Positions 43,084-52,616 of a stretch of DNA of 64,000 nt are shown here, one piece after another. Positions within the stretch are counted from its first letter, which is position 1; each line of letters starts with the position of its first letter. The stretch covers positions 62,001-126,000 of the forward strand of contig CAYZMU010000001.1 in NCBI GenBank assembly GCA_964479595.1, given 5' to 3'. The notes under the pieces were generated by a model. The model was not told the DNA's origin, did no database searches, and saw only the letters and a program-made list of their open reading frames with translations. The translations under genes were made by a program, and so were the position numbers. Source of the stretch: Firm-04 sp964479595 (GTDB taxonomy: Bacteria > Bacillota > Clostridia > Oscillospirales > Ruminococcaceae).

Positions 43084-44637
43084 TTATTCCCATTCCACCG
43101 TGCCCGGCGGCTTTGAGGTAATGTCGTAGACCACGCGGTTGACCCCCTCGACCTCGTTGCAGATTCTCGCGGAAACGCGCGCGAGCGTGTCATATGGAAT
43201 CCGCGCCCAGTCCGCGGTCATGAAATCGTCGGTCGTGACGGCGCGAATGGCAATCAGCTGCTCGTAGGTGCGGTGGTCGCCCATGACGCCCACGGTCCGC
43301 ACACCCGGCAGCACCGCGAAGAACTGGCTCACCGTCTCGTCCAGTCCGTCCTTGCGGAACTCGTCCCGCAAGATGGCGTCCGCTTCCTGCAGAATCCGGA
43401 TTTTCTCCCGCGTGACCTCCCCGATAATCCGCACCCCGAGCCCCGGGCCGGGGAAGGGCTGGCGCCGGACCAGTTCACGCGGGATGCCGAGCATTTCCCC
43501 GACTTGGCGCACCTCGTCCTTGAAGAGATCCTTGAGCGGTTCGACGATGCCCGCGAAGGGGATATCCGGGGGCAGGCTTACCTGATTGTGGTGGGTTTTG
43601 ATGGTCGCCGCGCTGCCCGCCTGATTGCCGCGCCCGCTCTCCACGCGGTCGGGGTAGATAGTGCCCTGCGCGAAAAAGCCCGTGCCGTCGGCGGATTCCT
43701 CTCGGATTTTCTCCCAGAAGACGCGGTAGAATTCCGAACCGATGATCTTGCGTTTTTGTTCAGGGTCCGTAACCCCCCGCAGTTTGGAGAGGAACTGCTC
43801 GCCGCAGTTTACCCGCACAAAGCGCATATCGAACAGGCTTGTAAAGGTCCTCTCCACGAAGTCGCCCTCGTCCTTGCGCATGAGGCCGTGGTCGACAAAC
43901 ACACAGGTGAGCTGCCTGCCGACCGCGCGGCTTAAAAGCGCCGCCGCCACAGCGGAATCCACGCCGCCCGAAAGCCCCAGTATGACCGTCTTTTCGCCGA
44001 TGGTCTCTCTCAGTTCGCGCACAGATGTCTCAATGAAATCGTCCATGCGCCAGTCCGCGGAAAATTCGCAGACGCGCAGCAGAAAATTCTCCAGAATCTT
44101 TTTTCCGAACGCCGTGTGAGTCACCTCCGGGTGAAACTGCACGGCGTAAAGTTTGCGCTCAGGATCGCCCATGGCGGCACAGGGGCAGTTTTGTGTTTGC
44201 GCCAGCGTCGAAAAACCCTGAGGCGGCGAGAAAACGGCGTCGGTGTGGCTCATCCAGACCGTGCTTTCCTCCGCCACGCCCTCAAAAAGCGGGTCACTCC
44301 GCGTAAGTTGCATGGAGACGCTGCCGTATTCGCTCTTTTCGCAGGCGCGCACCTGCCCGCCCAGCGCATCCGCCATGAGCTGGCAGCCGTAGCAGATGCC
44401 GAGTATCGGCACACCGAGGCTGAAGATTTCCTCCGACACGCGCGGGGAGTCGGGCTGATTGACGCTTTGCGGGCCGCCGGTGAAGATAATCCCCTTGGGA
44501 TTTGCCGCGGCGATCTCCGCAATCGGCGTGTCAAAGCGCATAATCTCGCAGTAGATGCCGTGTTCGCGGACCCGCCGCGCGATCAGCTGATTGTACTGCC
44601 CGCCGAAATCGAGCACGATACAGAGTTCATGACGCAT
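43084..44637 (-). CDS. guaA: GMP synthase (glutamine-hydrolysing)
   Basis: Converts XMP to GMP, about 517 residues. The glutaminase half has the catalytic Cys in GICYGCQLMADALGG and the His/Glu pair in QFHPEVTHT. The synthetase half has the PP-loop LGLSGGVDSAVAAALL and the C-terminal dimerisation domain ending SKPPGTVEWE. The ATG at 44637 has AAGGGGG upstream; an earlier in-frame start lies in the promoter. Confidence 0.96.
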   Translation of the reverse strand: MRHELCIVLDFGGQYNQLIARRVREHGIYCEIMRFDTPIAEIAAANPKGIIFTGGPQSVNQPDSPRVSEEIFSLGVPILGICYGCQLMADALGGQVRACEKSEYGSVSMQLTRSDPLFEGVAEESTVWMSHTDAVFSPPQGFSTLAQTQNCPCAAMGDPERKLYAVQFHPEVTHTAFGKKILENFLLRVCEFSADWRMDDFIETSVRELRETIGEKTVILGLSGGVDSAVAAALLSRAVGRQLTCVFVDHGLMRKDEGDFVERTFTSLFDMRFVRVNCGEQFLSKLRGVTDPEQKRKIIGSEFYRVFWEKIREESADGTGFFAQGTIYPDRVESGRGNQAGSAATIKTHHNQVSLPPDIPFAGIVEPLKDLFKDEVRQVGEMLGIPRELVRRQPFPGPGLGVRIIGEVTREKIRILQEADAILRDEFRKDGLDETVSQFFAVLPGVRTVGVMGDHRTYEQLIAIRAVTTDDFMTADWARIPYDTLARVSARICNEVEGVNRVVYDITSKPPGTVEWE

Positions 44638-44662
44638 GAAAGCGCGCCCCCTTCCTTGCCGC

Positions 44663-44691
44663 ATTATACCATATTCCGCGCGGATTTGCAA
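44663..44691 (-). promoter_or_regulatory. Promoter of guaA
   Basis: Minus-strand TTGCAA (44686-44691), 17-bp spacer, TATAAT (44663-44668). The leader is too short (about 20 nt) to hold a purine riboswitch. Confidence 0.82.
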
Positions 44692-45133
44692 GGGGTATCC
44701 CCGACATTCCCGGGGAGGAAATCCCAAAAATTTTTCGGGGCGGCAAAAATTTTTTTCAGGGGGGATTTTTCGCGCTCAATCGCGGATTTTTGCGCTCTCA
44801 AACAGCCGTTCGCCCTAGTTTGCCCCGCTCTCTCAGATTACGAAAAATCCGCGTAATTTCGCGCTTTTTCGCACATTTTTGCCCGGGCGCGGGGGAGAGA
44901 GGCTTGAGAAAAAAACTTTCAAAAGGGGCTTGACAAATTTTTGGGGCTGTAGTATAATGATTTCGGAAGGATTGGGCAGCGAATCCCATTAAAGGAAGCG
45001 AAAGGGCATCTCGCCCCGCCCGGTCTCCCCAAAAAAGAAACGGCACAGAACAAAAGATGAGACGGCGGATGAGGTTTTCAGCGCGTGCCTGATAAAGCAC
45101 AGCTCAAGCCGTCGAGGGAGGGGGCGTTCGCGC
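44692..45133 (+). other. Intergenic region and leader before mraZ
   Basis: The first half holds AT-rich runs between the guaA and mraZ promoters and nothing I recognise. After the mraZ promoter (TATAAT ends at 44958) there is a leader of about 170 nt before the GTG start. No known riboswitch or clear terminator was seen in it. Confidence 0.5.
44930..44958 (+). promoter_or_regulatory. Promoter of the division/cell-wall cluster
   Basis: TTGACA (44930-44935), 17-bp spacer, TATAAT (44953-44958). The usual triple GTGGG-like MraZ boxes were not identified. Confidence 0.88.
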
Positions 45134-45601
45134 GTGGCAAGTTTGTCGAATAAGCAGATTGTGACGATGGATTCGCGCGGGCGCATCAGTTTCCCTGTCA
45201 GCTACCGCGGCGCGATTGGCGAGCCGCTCTACGTTTCTCCGGATGTCGACGACCGTGGGTACTTAGTCGTTCGCTCGGAACAGGGCTACAACGACTGCAT
45301 GGCGCAGATTCGGGAGGAAGGGGAAAAGCTCGGCTACAGGCGCTCCGAGATTGAGGACGACGTGCGTGATTTCGCGATGCTCACAGCGGCGATTACCGCC
45401 GACAAAAACGGCAGAATCACGCTGCCGCAGGAGCTTATCGAATACGCGGGGCTGACAAGTGGCAAGGCAGTGGTCACGGGGATTGGCAATATCGCCGAAA
45501 TCTGGGACTACGAGCGCATGGAAAGCTACAAGGAAAAGCGCAAAGCCGTCAAGGCGCGCAGAAAACGCGCGCTCGAGGACGGCGGGGCAGAGACCTTCTG
45601 A
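45134..45601 (+). CDS. mraZ: Transcriptional regulator/division protein MraZ
   Basis: 155 residues with two AbrB-like half domains: MDSRGRISFPVSYR near the start and ADKNGRITLPQELIEYAGL in the middle. MraZ represses its own dcw operon in several bacteria. It starts with a GTG at 45134 after a GGGAGGGGG stretch. First gene of the cluster, as usual. Confidence 0.9.
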   Translation: MASLSNKQIVTMDSRGRISFPVSYRGAIGEPLYVSPDVDDRGYLVVRSEQGYNDCMAQIREEGEKLGYRRSEIEDDVRDFAMLTAAITADKNGRITLPQELIEYAGLTSGKAVVTGIGNIAEIWDYERMESYKEKRKAVKARRKRALEDGGAETF

Positions 45602-45632
45602 GCGCGCGCCTGACGGGAAGGATGCGGGTGCT

Positions 45633-46565
45633 TTGAGCGGCGAGGAACGGGTCTATCACATTCCCGTTATGCTGGAGGAAGTGCTGCGGGATCTTCGCGT
45701 GAAACCGGACGGGGTCTATGTTGACGGCACAGTCGGCGGGGGCGGACACGCCGCCGCGATCGCGAGGCAGCTGACGGCGGGCGGCCGTCTGCTCGCGACA
45801 GACAAGGATCCTGACGCGGTGGCGCGGGCGGGGCAGGCCTTAAAGGGGCTGCCCGCGGAAGTTTTCCACGCGGACTTTACCGAAATGGGGCAAATCCTCT
45901 CCGGGAGAAACCTCAAGGCGGACGGCATTCTGCTCGATCTGGGCGTGAGCGGGCATCAGCTGGACGAGACCGCGCGCGGGTTTTCCTATCACCGTGACGC
46001 GCCGCTGGATATGCGGCTTTCACAGGAAGGTCAGACCGCGGCGGAGCTTGTCAACACGCTCTCTGAGGAGGATCTCAGAACCCTGATCTACCGCTATGGC
46101 GAGGAGCCTTACGCGCCGGGGATTGCAAGGGCGATTGTGCAAAGCAGGAAATGCAGTCCGATCGAGACTACGCTGGAACTGGCGGAAATCGTTTCGGCGG
46201 CGGTTCCCGCGAAGGCAAGGCGTCAGAAGCACCCCTGCCGCAGAACGTTTCAGGCGCTTCGCATCGCGGTAAACGATGAACTCGGTCTTTTGACACGCGT
46301 GCTGGATATCGCCTTGGAGTCGCTTGGCGCTCACGGGCGGCTGGTTATCCTGACATTTCACAGCTTAGAGGACAGAATCGTGAAACAGACCTTCGCGGAA
46401 TGGTGCGCGGGCTGCACCTGTCCGCCGGATTTTCCGGTCTGCGTCTGCGGCAAAACCCCGAAAGGCGCGGCGGTACACAAAAAGCCCATCATCGCGAGCG
46501 AGGAGGAAATCCAAGGGAACCCCAGAGCCCGCAGCGCGAAGCTGAGGGCGTTTGAAAAGTATTGA
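45633..46565 (+). CDS. rsmH: 16S rRNA (cytosine1402-N4)-methyltransferase
   Basis: 310 residues. HIPVMLEEVL is the family start, VDGTVGGGGHAAAI the SAM-binding motif, LLDLGVSGHQLDE and FQALRIAVNDEL further signatures. The likely start is the TTG at 45633, about 10 nt after GGGAAGG. A CxC-rich insert (CAGCTCPPDFPVCVCG) is present, as in many RsmH. Confidence 0.93.
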   Translation: MSGEERVYHIPVMLEEVLRDLRVKPDGVYVDGTVGGGGHAAAIARQLTAGGRLLATDKDPDAVARAGQALKGLPAEVFHADFTEMGQILSGRNLKADGILLDLGVSGHQLDETARGFSYHRDAPLDMRLSQEGQTAAELVNTLSEEDLRTLIYRYGEEPYAPGIARAIVQSRKCSPIETTLELAEIVSAAVPAKARRQKHPCRRTFQALRIAVNDELGLLTRVLDIALESLGAHGRLVILTFHSLEDRIVKQTFAEWCAGCTCPPDFPVCVCGKTPKGAAVHKKPIIASEEEIQGNPRARSAKLRAFEKY

Positions 46566-46582
46566 ATCTGAAGGAGGACCCC

Positions 46583-46669
46583 TTGCCGCACGGAACATGG
46601 CAAGAGAACAAAACGGGTGTTGTTGGAACTGCCGGAAAAAGAAAGAGAATTTTCCGGCAGTTTCGGTGA
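46583..46669 (+). CDS. Possible 28-residue basic leader peptide between rsmH and ftsL
   Basis: A TTG at 46583 has AAGGAGG 6 nt upstream and opens 28 codons (MPHGTWQENKTGVVGTAGKR then a basic end) with stop at 46667-46669. Its second half overlaps a perfect 13-bp hairpin at 46627-46662, and a terminator-like stem follows. This has the form of a translated attenuator, but no regulatory codons stand out and homology is unknown. It may be chance. Confidence 0.3.
   Translation: MPHGTWQENKTGVVGTAGKRKRIFRQFR
46627..46662 (+). repeat. Perfect 13-bp inverted repeat inside the dcw cluster
   Basis: Arms 46627-46639 and 46650-46662 (AACTGCCGGAAAA and its complement) with a 10-nt loop. Confidence 0.75.
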
Positions 46670-46682
46670 AAACGAAAGTTTT

Positions 46683-46714
46683 AGCCCCCATGCCTTTTCG
46701 GGCGGGGGCTTTTG
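46683..46714 (+). terminator. Terminator-like hairpin between rsmH and ftsL
   Basis: AGCCCCC (46683-46689) pairs with GGGGGCT (46704-46710), followed by only four T. It would split the dcw operon or attenuate it. Confidence 0.5.
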
Positions 46715-46759
46715 AGCATAAATTTACATATCCAATCGAAAGTTGAGGGGGCGAGCGGG

Positions 46760-47563
46760 ATGCATGACGAATTCAATAAGCCCGTGTCGCACGAGCCCTG
46801 GCTTTCCAAGGAACAGCGCAGGAAAATGTCGGAGCGCAATCGCGGCAAGGCGCGGCAGGCGAAGGAACAAACGCCCGCCCCGGCAAAACCCGACGCCGCG
46901 GAGATCAAGGCGCGGCAGGAGGAGCAGCTGCGGGCGGAACGGCTCAAAAGAAAGCAGCAGAGCGAATTAAATCGCCAGAAAGCCCGCGCGAAAGCCGACA
47001 GGGAATCACGCGGGGAGGCGGCAAAGCCCGTATCGGAGCAAACGGTCTTAACGGCGCCTCAGAGCGCGCCGCGGCCCGAACCGGCAAAACCCCCGGCCCC
47101 TCAGGAGCGGGCGGTCCCGCGGCAGGAGGCCCCCGCGCCCGCCAGAACGGTTCGCGGGGAGCGGTACGGGCGTTCCAAAGCCCCCGCGCGGCAGCGCCGT
47201 CTCACAGCGCGCGGCAGTCTGCTCATGGGCCTGCTCGCGATTCTGCTCATCGGCTGCGTGATTTACGGCAGGATGCGCACCAACGAGATTTACACGACTA
47301 TCGCGCAGCTGCAGGAGCAGTACGACGACATCTGCGCGCGGAATGTCAGCATGAAATCCGAGATGGAAGGCAAGATGACCGTCAAAAACATCGAGGACTA
47401 CGCGGAGAATGAGCTCGGGCTCAAGCAGCTCGACCAATCTCAGATTACCTACATTCAGATTCAGACAGAGGACGAGGTGACGATTACGGAGCCCGAGAGC
47501 AACTGGGTTGTCGCGCTCAACGACTGGTTCGTTTCGCTTTGGGAGTTTTTGCGTGGGGCGTAA
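46760..47563 (+). CDS. FtsL-like septum protein with long basic cytoplasmic N-terminus
   Basis: 267 residues from the ATG at 46760 (GAGGGGGCGAG upstream). Residues 1-155 are cytoplasmic, rich in Lys, Arg, Ala, Pro. One membrane segment lies at about 157-175 (SLLMGLLAILLIGCVIYG). A short extracytoplasmic coiled coil follows (TTIAQLQEQYDDI...) and then the ENELGLKQLDQSQITYIQIQ stretch seen in FtsL/DivIC proteins. Its place between rsmH and a division transpeptidase supports FtsL. The cytoplasmic part is much longer than in typical FtsL. Confidence 0.82.
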   Translation: MHDEFNKPVSHEPWLSKEQRRKMSERNRGKARQAKEQTPAPAKPDAAEIKARQEEQLRAERLKRKQQSELNRQKARAKADRESRGEAAKPVSEQTVLTAPQSAPRPEPAKPPAPQERAVPRQEAPAPARTVRGERYGRSKAPARQRRLTARGSLLMGLLAILLIGCVIYGRMRTNEIYTTIAQLQEQYDDICARNVSMKSEMEGKMTVKNIEDYAENELGLKQLDQSQITYIQIQTEDEVTITEPESNWVVALNDWFVSLWEFLRGA

Positions 47564-47602
47564 CAGACCGCATTGAGGCGTTTCTTTGAGGAAGGGGGGA
47601 AG

Positions 47603-50056
47603 ATGATGGCGGACGATATCCGGCAAAACGGCAGCGAACAGCCCGCGCCGCAGCCCCCGGAAAAGGCGCGCAAGGAGAAGAAAAAGAGGCGCCGGGCGTT
47701 TCGGGCAAAGGGCCCTTCCAAGAGCATGAAAATCCGCGCGAACGCCGTCATTCTTTCCGTCATCTTCCTGGCGTCCTTAGGGCTTATCATCAATCTCGGG
47801 CGGATTATGCTCGTGGAGCACACGCGCTACACGGACATGGCGAATTCCAGACAGTTCGGAACGATTGCGCTGCCCGCCGCGCGCGGCTCCATTTACGACG
47901 CCAACGGCGCGGTGCTCGCCCAGAGCGCTACGGTCTATAAAATTTTCGTGGACCCGGGGCTTTTCAGGCAGGAACTGGAAATGATTGAGACGCGCAACGA
48001 CGAACTGCTCGAGGAGGCGGCGAAAAACGCAAAAGACGGGGACGGGCAGCGCCCGGATATCGTCGACACGCAGGTGCTCACCGATCAGGTCTGCGCGTAT
48101 CTCGCGGATATGCTGGAACTCTCCCCGAACACGGTCAAGGCGGCGTTTGAGACGGAAAACAGCAACTACGTCGTGCTCAAGAAACAGGTGGAAAAGAGCA
48201 AGGCGGACCGCGTGATGGAGTATATGGAGAAGATTCACGTGCCCGGCAGCGAGCGCGACATCACCCTTTCCTCCATCAGCCGCGAATCCGATGTCAAGCG
48301 CTACTACCCGCAGAACGAACTGGCCGCCTCTGTCATCGGCTTCAACAACGCCGAGGGGCACGGTATCTACGGCGTGGAGGCGTATTACGACAGCTATCTC
48401 TCCGGTATCGACGGCAAGACCGTCACCGCCAAGGACGCCAACGGCAATGAAATGCCCTACCGCTATTCCAAGACCTATCCCGCTCAGGACGGCGACGATG
48501 TGTATCTGACCATTGACATGACGCTCCAGACGTATCTGGAAAACGCCGTCAGCGACATGGTTGAAACGTATCAGGTCGCCAACCGCGGCTGCGGGGTCAT
48601 GCTCAACGCCAAGACCGGCGCGGTGATGGCGATGGCGACCGCCGGCGGATTTGATCTGAACAGCCCCTATGAAATCGCCGACCCGGACGTGCGCGCGGAG
48701 ATTGACCTCATGCCGGACGGGGAGGAAAAGGACAAGGCGCTCAGCGAGGCGCGGGAGACGCAGTGGCGCAACAAAGTCGTCGCGGAAACCTATATTCCGG
48801 GCTCGGTCTTCAAGGTTTTCACCGCCTCGAGCGCGCTGGAAGAGGACAAAATCTCTTACGATGACCGGTTTTACTGCTCGGGCTCGGTGGAAGTCGTCCC
48901 GGGAGAGCCGCCCATGCACTGCTGGCGTCTCAGCGGGCACGGCTCGGAGTCCTTTGAGCAGATTCTCATCAATTCCTGCAACCCCGCGTTTATCGACATC
49001 GGGCAGCGCTTGGGGAAGGATTTGTTCTTCCGCTATTTTGAGGCGTACGGGCTGACTGAGAAAACGGGGATTGACCTTTACGGGGAAACGGGTTCCGTGT
49101 ACCAGAGTCTGGAAACCATGGGCCCTGTGGAACTGGCGTCGAGCTCTTTCGGGCAGACCAACTCCATCTCCCCGATTCAGATGGTCACGGGCTACGCGGC
49201 GGTCGTCAACGGCGGCTATCTGTTAAAGCCCTATGTGGTCAGCAAGGTCGTGGACAGCTCCGGCAACGTGGTTCTGTCCAATGAAAAAACCGTGCGCAGA
49301 CAGGTTATCTCCGCGGAGACGTCCGCTGAAATGCGCAAGGCGCTGCAGGCGGTGGTCGACAACAACGGCGGCAGCAACGCCTACATTCACGGCTACAAAA
49401 TCGGCGGGAAATCGGGCACGGCGCAGAAGCTCATGGGCAATTACAACGCCAGCGACTATGAATTCATCGCCTCGTACTGCTGCTTCGCGCCCGCGGACGA
49501 CCCCGAGATTGTGCTGCTGATTATGGCGGACGAACCCAACAAATCCATTGACTATTACGGCTCTTCCGTGGTCGCGCCCTATTCGCGCGCCATTCTGGAG
49601 AAAGTCCTGCCCTATCTGGGCTATTATCCCGAATACACCGAGGAGGAGCAGAAGAATCTCGACGTGATGATACCGCTGCTGGTGGATTCCGAGGTCGCGG
49701 CGGCCAAGGACGAACTGGATAAACTCGGGCTCCGATACGAGATTGTCGGGGACGGGCAGTTCGTCAACCAGCAGACACCCGTCACGGGTTCGAGCGTTTC
49801 CAAGGACGGCACGGTCATGCTCTATACGGGGGCGGCGGCTGTGAAAGAATATGTGAGCGTGCCCGCCGTGGTAGGGAAAACACCCGCGCAGGCGCGCAAG
49901 GAGCTTTCGGACGCGGGACTGAACTTCGTGGTCAAGGGCGCGTCCGCGGAACGTTCGGATGTGAAGATTCTGCAGCAGAGCGTGACGGCGGGTACGACGG
50001 TGGAGAAATGGACCTCGATTGAGTTAAATGTCGGCTCGGCGGACCAGACAGGATAG
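47603..50056 (+). CDS. PASTA-domain class B penicillin-binding protein (FtsI/SpoVD type)
   Basis: Septal peptidoglycan transpeptidase, about 817 residues. A basic cytoplasmic stretch and a membrane anchor (about 53-72) precede the dimerisation domain (RGSIYDANGAVLAQS). The transpeptidase domain has SVFK (Ser about 401), SCN (about 458-460) and KSGT (about 603-606), all intact. Two PASTA domains close the protein (about 688-745 and 750-815). The start is the ATG at 47603 or the adjacent one at 47606. Two PASTA modules and the gene order could fit either the vegetative FtsI or sporulation-specific SpoVD. Confidence 0.92.
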   Translation: MMADDIRQNGSEQPAPQPPEKARKEKKKRRRAFRAKGPSKSMKIRANAVILSVIFLASLGLIINLGRIMLVEHTRYTDMANSRQFGTIALPAARGSIYDANGAVLAQSATVYKIFVDPGLFRQELEMIETRNDELLEEAAKNAKDGDGQRPDIVDTQVLTDQVCAYLADMLELSPNTVKAAFETENSNYVVLKKQVEKSKADRVMEYMEKIHVPGSERDITLSSISRESDVKRYYPQNELAASVIGFNNAEGHGIYGVEAYYDSYLSGIDGKTVTAKDANGNEMPYRYSKTYPAQDGDDVYLTIDMTLQTYLENAVSDMVETYQVANRGCGVMLNAKTGAVMAMATAGGFDLNSPYEIADPDVRAEIDLMPDGEEKDKALSEARETQWRNKVVAETYIPGSVFKVFTASSALEEDKISYDDRFYCSGSVEVVPGEPPMHCWRLSGHGSESFEQILINSCNPAFIDIGQRLGKDLFFRYFEAYGLTEKTGIDLYGETGSVYQSLETMGPVELASSSFGQTNSISPIQMVTGYAAVVNGGYLLKPYVVSKVVDSSGNVVLSNEKTVRRQVISAETSAEMRKALQAVVDNNGGSNAYIHGYKIGGKSGTAQKLMGNYNASDYEFIASYCCFAPADDPEIVLLIMADEPNKSIDYYGSSVVAPYSRAILEKVLPYLGYYPEYTEEEQKNLDVMIPLLVDSEVAAAKDELDKLGLRYEIVGDGQFVNQQTPVTGSSVSKDGTVMLYTGAAAVKEYVSVPAVVGKTPAQARKELSDAGLNFVVKGASAERSDVKILQQSVTAGTTVEKWTSIELNVGSADQTG

Positions 50057-50081
50057 CGAATCCGGTGAAAGGAGGGCGCGC

Positions 50082-51548
50082 ATGAGACTTTACGAACTTC
50101 TGGAGTCGGTGAAAACCGCTCTTCCCGATACGGAAATTACGGCCGTGACGGACGACACGCGCAAGGTTTGCGAGGGCGCGCTCTTTGTCTGTATCGCGGG
50201 GCAGCATTTCGACGGGCATGACGCGGCGGAGCAGATGCTGCGCGAGGGCGCGGCGGCGGTTGTCTGCGAACGGGATCTGGGGCTCGGCGACAGACAGATT
50301 CTCGTGGAGAACTCCCGCGAGGCGTACGGGAATCTCTGCGCGGCGTGGTACGGCCACCCGGAGCGGCAGATGCGCTTCCTCGGGGTGACGGGCACCAACG
50401 GCAAGACGACGACGGCGACGCTGCTCAAGGAAATGCTCACGCGCGCGGGCCACAAAACGGGGCTTATCGGCACGGTGCGCTACGAAATCGGGGAGGAGAT
50501 TCTCCCCTCGCCCAACACCACGCCGCTGACGGACGCGTATTTTGCGCTGCTGCGGAAAATGGCGGACGCGGGCTGCGAATATGTGGTCATGGAAGTCTCG
50601 TCTTTCGGGCTCGAGCAGCGCAGAATCGGCCCCACCCGGTTTGAGGCGGCGGTCTTTACCAACCTCACGCAGGATCACCTCGATATTCACGGCACAATGG
50701 AAAATTACTACCGTGCCAAGCGGATGCTTTTTGACCGCTGCGACTTTGCCGCCGTCAACATCAACGACAGCTACGGGGTTCGCCTGCTCTCGGAGATTTC
50801 CTGTCCCGCGCGCAGTTTCGGGATTGCGGATGACGCCGCCCCGCGCGCGGATGTCGAGGCGAAAGATTTAAAACTCTCCGCGCAGGGCAGTTCATTTACC
50901 ATTGCAACAAAAGATGATTCCTTCGCGGTTCAGACACGGATGCCGGGCGTCTTCAACGTCAGCAATGCCGTCGCCGCCATCACGGTGGGGGAGCGTATCG
51001 GTATTGCGCGCGAGGTGATGACGGATCTGCTCGCGGACTACACGGGCGTGCGCGGGCGCTGCGAGATTATCCCGACCGCGCTGGATTTTACGGTGGTGTG
51101 TGATTACGCGCACACGCCCGACGCGCTGGAAAAGATTCTCGGGAGCCTGAAAGACTGTACGGTCGGGCGGCTTATCGCGGTTTTTGGCTGCGGGGGCAAC
51201 CGCGACGCGAAGAAGCGCCCGAAAATGGCGCAGGCGGCGGCGAAATACGCGGATTATCTCGTGATTACGTCGGATAACCCCCGGGACGAGGACCCGGGCG
51301 CCATCATTGACGACATTCTGGAGGGCCTGCGCGGCACGGACGTGCCTTACATCACCGAACCCGACCGCGCGGAGGCGGTTTACCGCGCGATGGCGGCGGC
51401 GAAAACGGGAGATGTCATCGTGCTCGCGGGGAAGGGACATGAGGACTACCAGATCATCGCGGGCGGGGTGCACCTGCACATGGACGAGCGCGAACTGGTC
51501 GCGGACGCCGCAAAGCGCATCTTCGCCGAACGCGGCGCGCAAACCTGA
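50082..51548 (+). CDS. murE: UDP-MurNAc-L-Ala-D-Glu meso-diaminopimelate ligase
   Basis: Adds the third residue of the peptidoglycan stem, 488 residues. VTGTNGKTTT is the ATP-binding motif and VMEVSSFGL a middle-domain block. SDNPRDEDP at about 397-405 is the DNPR signature that specifies meso-diaminopimelate rather than lysine, so the wall is probably the DAP type. The ATG at 50082 follows AAAGGAGGG. No murF follows, unlike most clusters. Confidence 0.95.
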   Translation: MRLYELLESVKTALPDTEITAVTDDTRKVCEGALFVCIAGQHFDGHDAAEQMLREGAAAVVCERDLGLGDRQILVENSREAYGNLCAAWYGHPERQMRFLGVTGTNGKTTTATLLKEMLTRAGHKTGLIGTVRYEIGEEILPSPNTTPLTDAYFALLRKMADAGCEYVVMEVSSFGLEQRRIGPTRFEAAVFTNLTQDHLDIHGTMENYYRAKRMLFDRCDFAAVNINDSYGVRLLSEISCPARSFGIADDAAPRADVEAKDLKLSAQGSSFTIATKDDSFAVQTRMPGVFNVSNAVAAITVGERIGIAREVMTDLLADYTGVRGRCEIIPTALDFTVVCDYAHTPDALEKILGSLKDCTVGRLIAVFGCGGNRDAKKRPKMAQAAAKYADYLVITSDNPRDEDPGAIIDDILEGLRGTDVPYITEPDRAEAVYRAMAAAKTGDVIVLAGKGHEDYQIIAGGVHLHMDERELVADAAKRIFAERGAQT

Positions 51549-51563
51549 GAGCGGAGGTCGCGT

Positions 51564-52592
51564 ATGCCGATATGGATTTCGTTTTGCGCCGCGCTGGTTG
51601 CGGCGGCTGTCGCGGCGGCGGGCGGGCTTTTCCTCATCCCGTTTCTGCGCCGTGTGCATTTCGGGCAGACCATTCTCGACGAAGGCCCCGCGTGGCACAA
51701 ATCCAAGCAGGGCACGCCGATTATGGGCGGTTTTCTGTTCATCGCGGGCAGTATTCTGGCGACGGCGCTGGGGTATGCCGCGTGGCGGGCGTTCGGGGGC
51801 GTGGACCGCACTTCTGCGGAGACATCCAACGACGCGCTGCGCCTGCTGACGGTCATGCTCTTCGCGCTGCTCTATTCGCTTTCGGTGGGTTTTACGGACG
51901 ATTTCATCAAGGTGGTCAAGAAGCGCAATCTGGGGCTCAACCCCAAGCAGAAGCTGATTTTTCAGTTCGTGCTGAGCGCGGCGTTTCTGGCGGTGCTCTA
52001 CGCGCTGGGCGATCGCGACACCACGCTGGACCTCATTTTCTGGCATCCCGATATCGGGATTTTCTACTACCCGCTGATGATTTTGTTTATGACGTATATG
52101 ATCAACGCGGTGAATCTGCTGGACGGCGTGGACGGGCTCTGCGGTTCGGTGACAGTCGTCTCCATGCTGGTGATGACGCTTCTGTGCGCGTCCGCGGGCT
52201 ATGAGGAGCTGTCGCTCTACGCGATTACGATTGCGGGCGCGTGCATCGGGTTTCTGTTCTGGAATCTGCACCCGGCGAAGTGTTTCATGGGCGACACGGG
52301 CTCGATGTATCTGGGCGGGGCGTTCGCGGCGCTCGGCGTCGCCTGCCATATGCACCTGCTGCTGGCGGTGGTCGGGATTGTGTATGTGCTGGACGCGCTG
52401 AGCGTGGTGATTCAGGTGGCGTATTTCAAGTACACCAAGCGCCGCTACGGCGAGGGCAGACGAATTTTCAAGATGTCGCCCATTCACCACCACTTCGAGC
52501 TCTGCGGCTGGAGCGAGTACAAAATCGTTCTGATTTTCTCGCTCACGGGGCTCGTTTTCGGGATTCTCGCCATTCTGCTTCAGAACTTGTAA
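51564..52592 (+). CDS. mraY: Phospho-N-acetylmuramoyl-pentapeptide transferase
   Basis: Forms lipid I on undecaprenyl phosphate. 342 residues, about ten membrane segments. GPAWHKSKQGTPIMGG, FTDDFIKV (the catalytic Asp pair), NAVNLLDGVDGL, CFMGDTGSM and the HHHFE motif near the end are all intact. GGAGG lies 6 nt before the ATG. Confidence 0.96.
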   Translation: MPIWISFCAALVAAAVAAAGGLFLIPFLRRVHFGQTILDEGPAWHKSKQGTPIMGGFLFIAGSILATALGYAAWRAFGGVDRTSAETSNDALRLLTVMLFALLYSLSVGFTDDFIKVVKKRNLGLNPKQKLIFQFVLSAAFLAVLYALGDRDTTLDLIFWHPDIGIFYYPLMILFMTYMINAVNLLDGVDGLCGSVTVVSMLVMTLLCASAGYEELSLYAITIAGACIGFLFWNLHPAKCFMGDTGSMYLGGAFAALGVACHMHLLLAVVGIVYVLDALSVVIQVAYFKYTKRRYGEGRRIFKMSPIHHHFELCGWSEYKIVLIFSLTGLVFGILAILLQNL

Positions 52593-52616
52593 ATTTATAA
52601 AAAGGGGGGAAACAGC

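Noticed and set aside
44638..44692. Purine riboswitch before guaA
   Set aside because: The leader from the promoter to the start codon is only about 20 nt.
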